A stretch of DNA of 64,000 nt from Dyella_B sp035503745 (GCF_035503745.1 NZ_DATJTC010000027.1:1-64000); one strand, 5' to 3'; positions 16,271 through 25,235 are shown, numbered from the stretch's first letter. Notes: a model not told the origin generated them from the sequence alone. Numbers and translations: made by a program.

Positions 16271-17848
16271 ATGCAAGCAGATTCAAAGCGGCACAAACCG
16301 ACGCGAACCTTGCGGTGGCTGGGGCTATGCCTGCTCGCCGCGCCGCTTGCCTGGCCGCTGCTGGCCCAGGCACAAGGCGGCAAGGCACTGACCGCCGACG
16401 ACATCGCCTGGCTGCGCCGCGATGGCTTCGGTCTCGACAGCGCCACCATCGAGCGCTACCGCGAACTGGGCCGTATACGCTTTCTCGACGAACAGCTCGC
16501 CGGTGGCGACGATCCGCTGCCGCCGGCCATCGCCCCACTGATCGACAGCTACGAAGCCTTCAACACCACGCCGGCCACACTCGTGGCCGATTACCGCCAG
16601 GAGCAGAAAAAAGCCAAGGAGGTCGATGCCGCCAACGCCAGTGCCAAGGAGATGGCCAAGAAAGACGTGCAGAAATATCGCCGCAGCATCTTCAAGCAAA
16701 GCGAGGAAGTGGAACTGTTGCGCGCCATCTACGGCCGTAACCAGCTCAAGGAACAGATGGTGTGGTTCTGGCTCAATCACTTCAGCGTCTACGCGCCCAA
16801 GGGTGGCGTAGGACTGTTCACCACCGACTACGAGGAAAACGCCATCCGCCCGCACGCGCTGGGCAAGTTCAAGGATCTGGTCATGGCCACCTTGGAAAGC
16901 CCGGCCATGCAGCTGTACCTGGACAACGCGCATAACGTGCGCGGCAAGACCAACGAAAACTACGCCCGCGAGCTGATGGAGCTGCACACGCTCGGCGTCA
17001 ACTCCGGATACACGCAACAGGACGTACAGCAACTTGCCCTGATCCTTACCGGCGCCGGCATCGCGCCGCAACGCGGTCCCAACGTGATCGACGGCATCGA
17101 CGGCAATTTCCTCAACCAGCGGCCGGGTGTAGTGCGCAACGGCCTGTTCGTTTTCCTGCCGGGACGGCACGATTTCTCCGACAAGCAGTTCCTTGGGCAC
17201 GATATCAAAGGCAGCGGCTTCGACGAGATCGAGCAGGCGGTGGACATGATCGTGCACCAGCCGGCCTGCGCCAGGTTCGTGTCGCGGCAGATCGCGCAGT
17301 ACTTCGTCGCGGACGATCCGCCGCCAGCGCTGGTCGATGCCATGGCCGCCACGTTCCAGCGCACCGACGGCGACATCGCCGCCGTGCTGCGCACCATGTT
17401 GTTGTCCAAGTACGTCACCGCCGGTGCCGGCAAGAAGTTCAAGGATCCCACCCAATTCCTGGTCTCGGCGATGCGCCTTGCCTACGACGGCAAGCCCATC
17501 AACGATGCCGATCCGCTGGTGAACTGGCTCAACCAGATGAACGAACTGGTATACGGCCACATCACGCCCGACGGCTGGGCGCTCGATAGTGCAAGCTGGT
17601 CCAGTTCCGGACAGATGGCCAAACGCTTCGACGTCGCGCGCGCCATCGGCAGCGGCCGCAATCGCCTGTTCGCCGACAGCGACGGCCAGGTCCGGCGCGC
17701 CGATCCGCCCATGCTCAATTCCACGCTGTTCCAGCAGACGATCGAACCGACCTTGTCAGCCGCCACGCGCGATGCGCTCGGCAAGGCCACCTCGCAAGTG
17801 GAATGGAATACCTTCCTGCTGTCTTCGCCTGACTTCAACTATCGCTGA
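16271..17848 (+). CDS. Exported DUF1800 family protein, copy 1
   Basis: 525 residues with a Sec signal (hydrophobic LCLLAAPLAWPLLAQAQ around residues 19-35). The mature part is DUF1800: ERYRELGRIRFLDEQL near the N-terminus, then MVWFWLNHFSVYAP, DYEENAIRPHALGKF, ENYARELMELHTLGV and YTQQDVQQLALILTG in the middle. These Tyr/His/Glu-rich helices are diagnostic. Function of the family is unknown; it almost always sits beside a DUF1501 gene, as here, 9 bases upstream of it. The ATG at 16271 has AAGGGG about 8 bases ahead. It is closely paralogous to the protein at 19248. Confidence 0.92.
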   Translation: MQADSKRHKPTRTLRWLGLCLLAAPLAWPLLAQAQGGKALTADDIAWLRRDGFGLDSATIERYRELGRIRFLDEQLAGGDDPLPPAIAPLIDSYEAFNTTPATLVADYRQEQKKAKEVDAANASAKEMAKKDVQKYRRSIFKQSEEVELLRAIYGRNQLKEQMVWFWLNHFSVYAPKGGVGLFTTDYEENAIRPHALGKFKDLVMATLESPAMQLYLDNAHNVRGKTNENYARELMELHTLGVNSGYTQQDVQQLALILTGAGIAPQRGPNVIDGIDGNFLNQRPGVVRNGLFVFLPGRHDFSDKQFLGHDIKGSGFDEIEQAVDMIVHQPACARFVSRQIAQYFVADDPPPALVDAMAATFQRTDGDIAAVLRTMLLSKYVTAGAGKKFKDPTQFLVSAMRLAYDGKPINDADPLVNWLNQMNELVYGHITPDGWALDSASWSSSGQMAKRFDVARAIGSGRNRLFADSDGQVRRADPPMLNSTLFQQTIEPTLSAATRDALGKATSQVEWNTFLLSSPDFNYR

Positions 17849-17857
17849 GGTGATCGC

Positions 17858-19057
17858 ATGAACCGCCGCGAATTTCTACTTGCTGCCGCAGCCGCCGCCG
17901 CAGCGCCCGCTCTTTCCTTTTCAGGCCGACTTTTCGCCGCGCCGGCCAACTCCCCGCGTTTCCTGTTCGTGTTCCTGCGCGGCGGCTACGACTGCAACAG
18001 CTTCCTGGTGCCCTATAGCAGCGACTTCTACTACGACTCGCGCCCGACCATCGCCATCGCCAGGCCCGATGCCAACAACCCCAACACCACGCTTCCGCTC
18101 GACGCGAACTGGGGCATGAATCCGGTGTTGCGCGATTCGATCTACCCCCTGTGGCAGAAAAAGCAGGCCGCGTTCATCCCCTTCGCCGGCACCGACGACT
18201 TGTCGCGCAGCCACTTCGAAACGCAGGACAACATTGAGCGCGGCGAACCGCTGCAACATGGCGGCAACTATCGCTCCGGCTTCATGGCGCGCCTGTCCGG
18301 CGTGCTGACCGGCGTGCCGGCGATCGCCTTTACCAACAGCCTGCCGCTGAGCTTCCAGGGCTCGGGCAAGGACATTCCGAACATTTCGCTCAAGGGCGAC
18401 ACCAAGGCGCACTTCGACGACAGGCAATCGGCGATTCTCGCCGGCATGTACAAGAACACCGCGCTCGCCTCCGCCGCCGCCGACGGGCTGAGCCTGCGCT
18501 CTACCGTCTCGATGGACTTGCGCAACGAGATGGTCGCCGCCAGCCGCGGCGCGCCGAACGCATCCGGTTTCGCACAGGAAACGCAGCGCATCGCCACCTT
18601 GATGCGCGACCAGTACCGCCTCGGCTTCGTGGACGTCGGCGGCTGGGACACGCACGTCAACCAGGGCAACGTCACCGGCGGCCTGGCCAACAACCTACGC
18701 AACCTCGGCCAGGGCCTGGCCGCCTATGCGGCGGCGCTGGGCAACGAGTGGAATAACACCACCGTGGTCGTCGTTTCCGAATTCGGCCGCACGTTCCGCG
18801 AAAATGGCGATCGCGGCACCGATCATGGCCACGGCACCGTGCATTGGGTGCTGGGCGGCAATGTCAGCGGCGGGCGCATTGCCGGCGAGCAAATCGCGGT
18901 CAACCAGCAGAACCTGCTGCAGAATCGCGACTACCAGGTGCTGAACAACTACCGCGACGTATACAGCGCCTTGCTGGGCCGTCTATGGGGCTTGCGCGGC
19001 CAACAGCTGCAGGTGGTATTCCCGCAGGCGCGGCCGCGCGATCTGCGCCTGGTGTGA
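17858..19057 (+). CDS. Tat-exported DUF1501 family protein
   Basis: 399 residues starting MNRREFLLAAAAAAAAPAL, a twin-arginine-type signal, so the folded protein may carry a cofactor or metal. DUF1501 features: FLFVFLRGGYDCNSFLVP near the mature N-terminus, DVGGWDTHVNQG and VVSEFGRTFRENG with TDHGHGT. The His/Asp-rich positions resemble the sulfatase/alkaline-phosphatase fold to which the family is related. AGGTG lies 7 bases upstream of the ATG, and the gap from the preceding DUF1800 gene is 9 bases, indicating one operon. It is the only DUF1501 gene for two DUF1800 partners. Biochemical role unknown. Confidence 0.92.
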   Translation: MNRREFLLAAAAAAAAPALSFSGRLFAAPANSPRFLFVFLRGGYDCNSFLVPYSSDFYYDSRPTIAIARPDANNPNTTLPLDANWGMNPVLRDSIYPLWQKKQAAFIPFAGTDDLSRSHFETQDNIERGEPLQHGGNYRSGFMARLSGVLTGVPAIAFTNSLPLSFQGSGKDIPNISLKGDTKAHFDDRQSAILAGMYKNTALASAAADGLSLRSTVSMDLRNEMVAASRGAPNASGFAQETQRIATLMRDQYRLGFVDVGGWDTHVNQGNVTGGLANNLRNLGQGLAAYAAALGNEWNNTTVVVVSEFGRTFRENGDRGTDHGHGTVHWVLGGNVSGGRIAGEQIAVNQQNLLQNRDYQVLNNYRDVYSALLGRLWGLRGQQLQVVFPQARPRDLRLV

Positions 19058-19247
19058 CGAACCTCACGATGCGAGGGCGACCGCATCGTGACAACAGGCG
19101 TCGCTGCGCACTCCCCGGCCGCGGCGATGCCCTGCGCGGCAGCGCGCGTAGCGCCACGTTTGCCCCCATGCAAACGAATTTGCTCTAATCAGGGCCCAGC
19201 TTGTTCCCGCTCCGCGCCCTCCACTACCGAACCGTGGAACTCAACGC

Positions 19248-20777
19248 ATGCGTCCATCCACCGTGACCGCGCTGTCGCTGACGTTAACCTTGCTGATGAC
19301 CCCGATCGCAGCGCAGGCATCGGGCAAGGCGGGCTTCAACCAGCAAGACGCGGCCTGGTTGAAGCGCGACAGCTTCGGGCTGGATACGGCCAGTGTGGCG
19401 GCCTACCGCGCACTCGGCCGCAAGGCACTGCTGCAAAAGCAGCTCGACGACCGCCTCGGCGACGCGCTGCCACCCGCGATCGCCGCGCAACTTGCCTCCT
19501 ACGAATCGTTTTCCACGCCGCTGGAACAATTGCTCGTGTCGATACAACAGGCACAACAGCAAATCAAAATCATGCCCGACGGCCCCGAAAAAGTCGCCGC
19601 CAACAAGGCGCTGCAAACGCGGGGCAACCGGATCGGGCTGGAAGCGCAACAAGCCGAACTGCTGCAAGCCATCTACGGCCCCAATCAGCTGAAAGAGCAG
19701 TTGGTATGGTTCTGGCTCAACCATTTCAGTGTCTACGCGGGCAAGGGCCGCGTGCGCTGGGAACTGGCCGACTATGAGAAAAACGCGATCCGCCCGCATG
19801 CGCTGGGCAAATTCCGCGACCTGGTCATGGCCACCCTGCAAAGCCCGGCAATGCTCGAATTTCTCGACAACGCGCAAAACGCGAAAGGGCACGTCAACGA
19901 AAATTACGCCCGCGAGTTGATGGAACTGCATACGCTGGGCGTCAACGCCGGCTATACGCAGCAGGACGTGCAGCAGCTTGCCTTGATTCTTACCGGCGTG
20001 GGCATTGCGCCGGTCAATGGCAAGCCGCAGACATTCGCCCCCAGAATGGCGCCGCTGGTCATTCGCCACGGGCTGTTCGAATTCAACCCGCAGCGTCACG
20101 ATTTCAGCGACAAGCTATTGCTTGGCCATACCATCCGCAGCGGTGGCTTCGACGAAGTCAAACAGGCGGTGGACCTGATCGTGCGGCAGCCCGCCTGCGC
20201 ACGGTTCATCTCGCGCAAATTGGCCGAGTACTTCGTAGCCGACAACCCGCCGCCCGCGCTGGTCGCGAAGATGGCCGCCACCTTCCAACGCACCGACGGC
20301 GATATCGCGCAGGTCGTGCGCACCCTGTTCGAATCGCGCGAACTGCTCGCCAACGCCGGGAAGAAGTTCAAGGACCCGATGCGGTTCGTCGTCTCCTCCG
20401 TACGACTGGCTTACGACGGCACCCCCATCGCCAACGCGCAGCCCCTGGTGGGCTGGCTCAACCAGCTCGATGAACCGCTGTTCGGGCGTATCACGCCCGA
20501 TGGCTGGCCGCTGGACAATGCGAGCTGGTCCAGCTCCGGCCAGATGGCCAAACGCTTCGACATCGCACGCGCCATCGGCACCGGCAACAACCAGCTGTTC
20601 ACCCCCGCCGGCAGCACCGCGCGCGGCGCGGGCTTTCCAATGCTGACCACGCGCCTTTATTACGACGCGATCGAGCCCACGCTGTCGCAGGCCACGCGCG
20701 GTGCACTGGCCAAGGCGACATCGCAACAGGAATGGAACACGTTCCTGCTTTCCTCGCCCGACCTCAATTATCGCTAA
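19248..20777 (+). CDS. Exported DUF1800 family protein, copy 2
   Basis: 509 residues, signal peptide ending near QASG (about residue 25). The central blocks nearly repeat those of the protein at 16271: VWFWLNHFSVYAGKG, NAIRPHALGKF, ENYARELMELHTLGVNAG, TQQDVQQLALILTG, and the C-terminal EWNTFLLSSPDLNYR. The segment around residues 90-125 (QQAQQQIKIMPDGPEK) is the most divergent. It lies 190 bases behind the DUF1501 stop with its own weak GGAA site, so it may have its own promoter. Tandem duplication of the DUF1800 gene around a single DUF1501 gene is the simplest history. Confidence 0.9.
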   Translation: MRPSTVTALSLTLTLLMTPIAAQASGKAGFNQQDAAWLKRDSFGLDTASVAAYRALGRKALLQKQLDDRLGDALPPAIAAQLASYESFSTPLEQLLVSIQQAQQQIKIMPDGPEKVAANKALQTRGNRIGLEAQQAELLQAIYGPNQLKEQLVWFWLNHFSVYAGKGRVRWELADYEKNAIRPHALGKFRDLVMATLQSPAMLEFLDNAQNAKGHVNENYARELMELHTLGVNAGYTQQDVQQLALILTGVGIAPVNGKPQTFAPRMAPLVIRHGLFEFNPQRHDFSDKLLLGHTIRSGGFDEVKQAVDLIVRQPACARFISRKLAEYFVADNPPPALVAKMAATFQRTDGDIAQVVRTLFESRELLANAGKKFKDPMRFVVSSVRLAYDGTPIANAQPLVGWLNQLDEPLFGRITPDGWPLDNASWSSSGQMAKRFDIARAIGTGNNQLFTPAGSTARGAGFPMLTTRLYYDAIEPTLSQATRGALAKATSQQEWNTFLLSSPDLNYR

Positions 20778-20784
20778 GCCCGTT

Positions 20785-21252
20785 TCACTCGGCGTGATGC
20801 GCGCGATGGTAATCGCCGCGCATCACCTCTTGCCAATTTACACCGCCGTCAAACGAGCTCTCCAACCGCAGGCAATAGCTGTCGTCGCCGGGCATTTCGT
20901 AGATGTGCCGGGTCTGGCCGCGCGAAGACACGCGAAGAAAGACCAATCGGCTTCCGTCCCAATGCCCCAGCGCCGGCTGCGCGGGTGCGTAACCATAGCT
21001 GTCAAACCAATACAGCGCATATTCGCCAGGCTCGGGCCCTGCCATGAACACCGCGTGCGCCTGCAACGACGAAGCGCCATCGCGCTCCTCGCGATAGTCC
21101 TGCAACAGCACCTTGCCGCCAAGGTCGAAATGAGCGCTGACCCGCGCGCTCGCCGCACCACCCTGTCCCCAGCGCGTGGTAGCGATCTGCTCTTCGCCCA
21201 GCCAGTCGCCAGCCAGCGCGGCAAGCACATCGTTACCTTCCTGCGAGGTCAT
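20785..21252 (-). CDS. DUF1579-like small cytoplasmic protein
   Basis: 155 residues, no signal or membrane segment. LAALAGDWLGEEQI near residue 11, FDLGGKVLLQDYRE and the following beta-rich repeats resemble DUF1579 lipocalin-like proteins of unknown function. It is the third gene of a tight operon, starting 6 bases after the sensor-domain gene with GGGGGAG upstream. Its partner genes (PadR regulator, membrane HAAS/sensor protein) suggest a role in an envelope or drug response, but this is inference. It converges on the second DUF1800 gene, with only 7 bases between the stops. Confidence 0.7.
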   Translation of the reverse strand: MTSQEGNDVLAALAGDWLGEEQIATTRWGQGGAASARVSAHFDLGGKVLLQDYREERDGASSLQAHAVFMAGPEPGEYALYWFDSYGYAPAQPALGHWDGSRLVFLRVSSRGQTRHIYEMPGDDSYCLRLESSFDGGVNWQEVMRGDYHRAHHAE

Positions 21253-21258
21253 CGCGCA

Positions 21259-22188
21259 CTACTCCCCCGCCGCATTGGCAACCAGCATGTGCCTGGCGAT
21301 CTGCCCATGCAAATGCCCCAGGCCGCGCACCATGTGCAACGTCGCGAACAACAGCAGGATGCCTAGTACGCACAGGGTGAAGGCACCTGGCCAGCCGTTC
21401 CACCAGGACACAAAATCGCAGATGCGGCCCGAAGCGTCGCAGCTGTTGTAATCGAGGTGGTAGCTATCGGCCACCGCCTTTAAGATCGGCGCACCCGCAA
21501 AGCTGATCGAGATGCTTATCATCGTGATAGTGAGCGTGAAATAGATGATGCCCAGCGGAAGCATCAAAATCATGTAGAACAGCGTGCCCCACGTGCGCGG
21601 GTCGCTGAACATCGCGCCCACCCGCTTCCAGAACGACATGCCGCGCGTGGAAAACGATGGCCTGCGCGGCATGCGCACACCAAGCATGGTTTCCACGATG
21701 CGCCCCTCCACCAGCGACAGCACGCGCACCGAGCCGAAGAACAGCACAATGAACGGAATGCCGATGATCAGCACCGCCAGGCCAAAGGACAGCGAAATGC
21801 CCGTTACTGCCCAGGTGAAATAGAAGATGCCCGTCGCCAGCGCCAACACCATGTAGAACAGTGCACCGTAAGCACGAGGGTCCGCGGCGACGCCGAAAAA
21901 GCGTCCGAAAATCGAACGCTGCTTCGGCGGTACCGGCGTACGCAACGCGCGCTGGATCTTGATTTCCTGATCGCGGTAGATGTCGGCAACCTCTTCCGGT
22001 GCGCCGTAACTACCCACCACCTTGGTCAGCATGTCCGCTTCGCCGCGCCCCGGCTGCTCGGCAAGTTCGGCGCGCAGATGTTCCTCCGCGTCGTACAGCG
22101 CATCCTGGATCAACGCAGGATCCGCACCGCGCAGAGCCGCGCGCAGCTGATCCAGATATTCCGCAATGGTACGCGGCGTGCCTGTCAT
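21259..22188 (-). CDS. HAAS/DUF1700-like and 'sensor' domain membrane protein
   Basis: 309 residues. The N-terminal about 85 residues (EYLDQLRAALRGADPALIQDALYDAEEHLRAEL) form the HAAS/DUF1700-type helical domain that commonly sits next to PadR regulators. The rest has about five hydrophobic segments in two similar halves: DPRAYGALFYMVLALATGIFYF and DPRTWGTLFYMILMLPLGIIYF are an internal duplication of the bacterial sensor-like membrane domain. The ATG overlaps the PadR stop by ATGA (22185-22188). Such PadR-HAAS pairs are thought to couple membrane state to transcription; the ligand is unknown. Confidence 0.82.
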   Translation of the reverse strand: MTGTPRTIAEYLDQLRAALRGADPALIQDALYDAEEHLRAELAEQPGRGEADMLTKVVGSYGAPEEVADIYRDQEIKIQRALRTPVPPKQRSIFGRFFGVAADPRAYGALFYMVLALATGIFYFTWAVTGISLSFGLAVLIIGIPFIVLFFGSVRVLSLVEGRIVETMLGVRMPRRPSFSTRGMSFWKRVGAMFSDPRTWGTLFYMILMLPLGIIYFTLTITMISISISFAGAPILKAVADSYHLDYNSCDASGRICDFVSWWNGWPGAFTLCVLGILLLFATLHMVRGLGHLHGQIARHMLVANAAGE

Positions 22189-22550
22189 CGCAACTCTCCT
22201 TGCAAAACCCTATCGACCGAATCGCGCGTGGCTTCCCACGCCGCGACCCACTCACGCAGAACTTCGCGCCCCAACTTCGTGATGCGGTAATAACGGCGTG
22301 GCGGCCCGCTTACCGATGGCTCCACCTCGCTGCCCAGCAAACCGCCGGCCTCCAGGTTCCGCAACACCGGATACAACGCACTCTGCTTGCCCGCAAGCAC
22401 GCCCTCCCCAAGCTCTTCCAGCCGCTTGGCGATCTGATACCCATATAACGGCTGCCGCGACTGCCCAAGCACCGCCAGCAACACCAGCGACACCGTGCCG
22501 GTGGAAAGCTCTTTCTGAAACTTCTTGAGTTGGCCCGCGCTATCGTCCAC
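22185..22550 (-). CDS. PadR-family transcriptional regulator
   Basis: 121-residue winged-helix protein. LVLLAVLGQSRQPLYGYQIAKRLEEL, LYPVLRNLEAGGLL and PPRRYYRITKLGREVL are the PadR core, including the Tyr-rich wing. The chosen start is a GTG at 22550. It leads the operon with the HAAS/sensor membrane gene and a DUF1579 gene, and most likely autoregulates from the AT-richer region just upstream. The effector is unknown. Confidence 0.9.
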   Translation of the reverse strand: MDDSAGQLKKFQKELSTGTVSLVLLAVLGQSRQPLYGYQIAKRLEELGEGVLAGKQSALYPVLRNLEAGGLLGSEVEPSVSGPPRRYYRITKLGREVLREWVAAWEATRDSVDRVLQGELR

Positions 22551-22621
22551 GGCTGACCCGCTCTTCCGCTTATGTTGGAGTGCACTGTAGTGTGAAGTAA
22601 ATAATAGTGCATGGGCCTGAA

Positions 22622-22719
22622 GTCATGGCCGGTATCCCCCCTTTTTGGGCATGACACCAATGTATGTACACGTTGTACAAACATTGGTGTCAGAGGGGGT
22701 GTACATACATTGGTGTCAG
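22622..22719. repeat. Hairpin plus 20-bp inverted repeat cluster
   Basis: GTCATGGCC (22622-22630) pairs with GGGCATGAC (22647-22655) with one mismatch, part of a repeated hairpin family seen also at 25972 and 49975. Overlapping it, a perfect 20-bp inverted repeat has arms 22652-22671 and 22699-22718 (TGACACCAATGTATGTACAC and its complement) around a 27-base spacer. The spacer contains the palindrome TTGTACAA and a third copy of ACATTGGTGTCAG (22681-22693, repeated at 22707-22719). Nothing coding overlaps it. Confidence 0.6.
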
Positions 22720-22827
22720 CCGGCTCGGCTGGTCCTGAGACTAGGCACTAAAGAAGCCTGACACAGCCGCTCGGAGTATCTACATCCGCGCTAAATAGCG
22801 CCCTCCAGGAGTCCAACAGGACAATGT

Positions 22828-22897
22828 GCGGACTTAGGCAGGATTGAACAGCACTTTCGGCGAGCCCCCTTCACGAGTGCCTGATTTGAGGCAAGCC
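22828..22897. repeat. Duplicated 70-bp sequence, copy A
   Basis: Starts GCGGACTTAGGCAGGATTGA and ends GAGGCAAGCC. It aligns over its whole length with 26009-26077 (copy B), with scattered substitutions and two single-base gaps, roughly three quarters identical by eye. Both copies are followed by a short gene and preceded by the GGCATGACACCAA end of a hairpin repeat. It probably marks an old duplication or a small non-autonomous element. Confidence 0.5.
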
Positions 22898-22909
22898 ACA
22901 TTCAACGCG

Positions 22910-23260
22910 ATGCAGCTTCAGGCGAAAAATGAAACAACCGTAACCGCAATGGGTATTGGCAGCTTGGCGTCCTTGCCTGAATTCAATGGAAAGCCGAAGT
23001 ACACCAGCGATGGATCCTTCCTGTTTTTCGATGGATCCGGTCTCTTTCCCGTTCAATGGCAGGGCGAGGTTCTGTTGGCCAACATCAGCAACTCCTGCTG
23101 GGGCTTCACTTCGGATGCCTGCAATGAAGATCTCCTGCTTGGCATTTGGCGCTGGGACGGTCGAGACTTTATGCCTGTGCTTGGCATGGTTCGGCATAAG
23201 CTACGCGGGGATTTTGTGTCTGACGAGTGGCTTCCGGCTGACCTTGAATTATCGAATTGA
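22910..23260 (+). CDS. Hypothetical protein
   Basis: 116 residues from ATG 22910; a TTG at 22844 inside the duplicated repeat could extend it to 138. Unrecognised. It is soluble, with an aromatic-rich middle (FFDGSGLFPVQWQGEVLLAN, then GIWRWDGRDF) suggesting a small beta domain. Codon use is less GC-biased than in the core genes. The reading frame is intact, but there is no good ribosome site, so it may be a fragment of a larger ancestral gene. No neighbour suggests a job. Confidence 0.4.
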   Translation: MQLQAKNETTVTAMGIGSLASLPEFNGKPKYTSDGSFLFFDGSGLFPVQWQGEVLLANISNSCWGFTSDACNEDLLLGIWRWDGRDFMPVLGMVRHKLRGDFVSDEWLPADLELSN

Positions 23261-23324
23261 GTTATGTCAACAGCCAGTCTTTGGCAATGGCAGTGAACGC
23301 CAGCAGAATTTGGCCCGTTTTTAG

Positions 23325-23981
23325 CTAATTTGGTTTATAACCGAGAGTCTGCGATCTACGTTGGTCAAACTTGGGCATCTGCGCATACGGAATTTGGAAG
23401 TCAGGTAATTTCGAGCCGTTCTCACCCGCAATGTCTCCAATCGTCACCTCCTTACGAGACTCGGATAGTTTGACGCTGAAGAAAGGCGAGGGTCCATTGT
23501 CCTCCATGCACTCCCCACCGTATGAAAATCGCTGGCCGTTGATGAGTAACACTTTGTCGCGATACACGGTAAGTTTCAAATCCGGATCACCAGGCCCGCA
23601 CTGCCCCTGCACCATGTTGTTCAAACTCCACGGAGAAATAACGATGAGGTAGTCATGCCCGCTTAGCCGGCAAGAGACTTTCCAATCCGCAATCTTTTCG
23701 CGATGAGTTCCGTGAACGGCATCATCAGGGACGCCCTCCGGCGGCGACACATATTTGACAAGCGATCCCAGCCACTTGGACTGATAGCCGGCGGGCGCTG
23801 AATACCCGGTTTCATCAAAATTATCGTAGTTTGCTTCTTGTATATCGATCGTGTTGGAGCTTTTGTTGCAGCTCACAAGAGCAAAGTTCCAAATGTTATC
23901 TGCAAGGACTGGTCGGCTGGCAAATGCGGATCCCGCCATCACTAGCATGGTCAAGAAGCGAAAAAAAATAGCGTAACGCAC
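23325..23981 (-). CDS. Exported hypothetical protein
   Basis: 218 residues. A signal peptide is clear: basic start, hydrophobic FLTMLVMAGSAFA and cleavage near SRPVLADN (about residue 28). The mature protein has four Cys (SCNKSS, SCRLSG, QCGPGD, ECMEDN) that could form two disulfides, consistent with a periplasmic location. The start is GTG at 23981 with AAGGA 8 bases ahead. Codons 5-8 contain a run of eight T, a possible slippage site. Family not recognised; monocistronic, with AT-richer composition than surrounding core genes. Confidence 0.65.
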   Translation of the reverse strand: MRYAIFFRFLTMLVMAGSAFASRPVLADNIWNFALVSCNKSSNTIDIQEANYDNFDETGYSAPAGYQSKWLGSLVKYVSPPEGVPDDAVHGTHREKIADWKVSCRLSGHDYLIVISPWSLNNMVQGQCGPGDPDLKLTVYRDKVLLINGQRFSYGGECMEDNGPSPFFSVKLSESRKEVTIGDIAGENGSKLPDFQIPYAQMPKFDQRRSQTLGYKPN

Positions 23982-24458
23982 AGAAATATTCCTTCTTCTC
24001 TGTCAGAGATTACGATCTGAATGAAGAACGGAGACGGACCAGCTCAAGAAAGATCGACTGCCTCCGCCCCGTACGTATGTCTTAGAGCTCCCCGATTGAT
24101 CGCGATTCTTCCAAAAATGGATGGAAAACACGCTGCGATTTCTAGCGAATTGAGGACTCCCCTACGCACAATAAGGGGCAAGAGAGCATGAGGCCAGTCA
24201 TGATTGGTAAGGCCCACTCTGGGTTGCGGAGCGGACCTCCCTGTGCCGCAATCGATGTTTGGCTTTACGCCGGATTGTTAGCCAGACGTGGGGTAGGTAA
24301 AGTTCCTATAGGTCAGGGCTTCAGGGGGACGACCAAGCATGCACGTAACCTAAGGAGAAGGGATGGCAAAGGCAACACTCGCGCAATCCGAAGCTGGTGG
24401 CCGGAAGCGGCGGGGCCTGCAACGTAGGTCGCGCGCGCGGGGCCATCACCCCCCCTTC
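23982..24458. other. Gene-free stretch
   Basis: No supported gene. A 79-codon frame at 24188-24427 lacks a ribosome site and reads like translated non-coding sequence. I see no strong hairpin or repeat here apart from short GC-rich runs before 24459. Confidence 0.4.
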
Positions 24459-25172
24459 CTAGCAAGATGAGCCTTCCTTCAACCAGCACCGCATATGGCC
24501 AGTGACCACGGCCGGTTGCTCCAAGGGTATGAAGTGCCCGGCGCTGGGGACGATCGCCAGGCGCGCCCCTGGTATGTGCCCGGCCATATCCCGGTGGATC
24601 TGCGGGGGCGTTCGTTGATCCTCCTGGCCGGCCATAAGCAAGGTGAGACAACGGATGGCTGAGAGGTCGCCCGAAAAGCCCTGATAGCTAAGCAGCGCGC
24701 GCATCTGCCGCGCGGCGACGACCGCCCCCAGGGATCGCCCCATCGCAAAGAACAGCTCGCGCACATGAGGCGTCGCTTGATTGCAGGGCGCGACATACCC
24801 AGGAAAGGCCTGCTCAAGGTAGGCATCTATCTGCCCACCCTCGAGTTCGGCGATCACGCCCTGGTAGTGGTCGCGCACGTGTTGCGGCAAACCACGCGAA
24901 CTCGTACTCATCAGCGCAAGACTGGAAACGCGGTGCGGCGCTTGGGCCACCACTTCCAGCGCGACACATCCGCCCATCGAAAATCCAGCCAATGCAAAGC
25001 TCTCCGGCGCCCTCGCCAGCACGGATTCAGCCATCGCGGCGATGGCGTCTTCCTCGATGACCTGGAGAACATGCGCATCTACGTCGGGAGCGAGGCCTTC
25101 GACCTGCGCCTGCCAAAGCCTCTCGTCACACAGCACGCCGGGAATCAGCACCAGTGATCGTCGAACCGACAT
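24459..25172 (-). CDS. Alpha/beta hydrolase
   Basis: 237 residues, cytoplasmic. The fold is complete: VLIPGVLCDERLWQ as oxyanion strand, nucleophile elbow AGFSMGGC (Ser about 87), acid region LLMAGQEDQRTPP and catalytic His in PSAGHFIPLEQP. It resembles the MenH/BioH-like branch of small esterases; substrate unknown. The ATG at 25172 has AGGAA 7 bases upstream. It is a single gene flanked by non-coding regions, and more GC-rich than its neighbours. Confidence 0.87.
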   Translation of the reverse strand: MSVRRSLVLIPGVLCDERLWQAQVEGLAPDVDAHVLQVIEEDAIAAMAESVLARAPESFALAGFSMGGCVALEVVAQAPHRVSSLALMSTSSRGLPQHVRDHYQGVIAELEGGQIDAYLEQAFPGYVAPCNQATPHVRELFFAMGRSLGAVVAARQMRALLSYQGFSGDLSAIRCLTLLMAGQEDQRTPPQIHRDMAGHIPGARLAIVPSAGHFIPLEQPAVVTGHMRCWLKEGSSC

Positions 25173-25235
25173 AGTCGTTCCTGCCTAGCCTTGTCGCCCA
25201 GCATTCTCGCTGACAGAGTTCAGGCCGTCGACTGT

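Larger units (their letters stand above)
22551..22909. other. Gene-poor repeat region upstream of a hypothetical gene
   Basis: No convincing gene in this stretch. It contains the PadR leader, the inverted-repeat cluster at 22622-22719, a small GCGCT-AAAT-AGCGC hairpin at 22788-22801 and copy A of a duplicated 70-bp sequence at 22828-22897. The region looks like repeat debris at the edge of an accessory segment. Confidence 0.5.

Noticed and set aside
22652..22718. Inverted repeat as ends of an insertion sequence
   Set aside because: Only 27 bases lie between the arms and no transposase is nearby; kept as a repeat instead.
24188..24427. 79-codon plus-strand frame in the gene-free stretch
   Set aside because: No ribosome site, no plausible fold, atypical composition.
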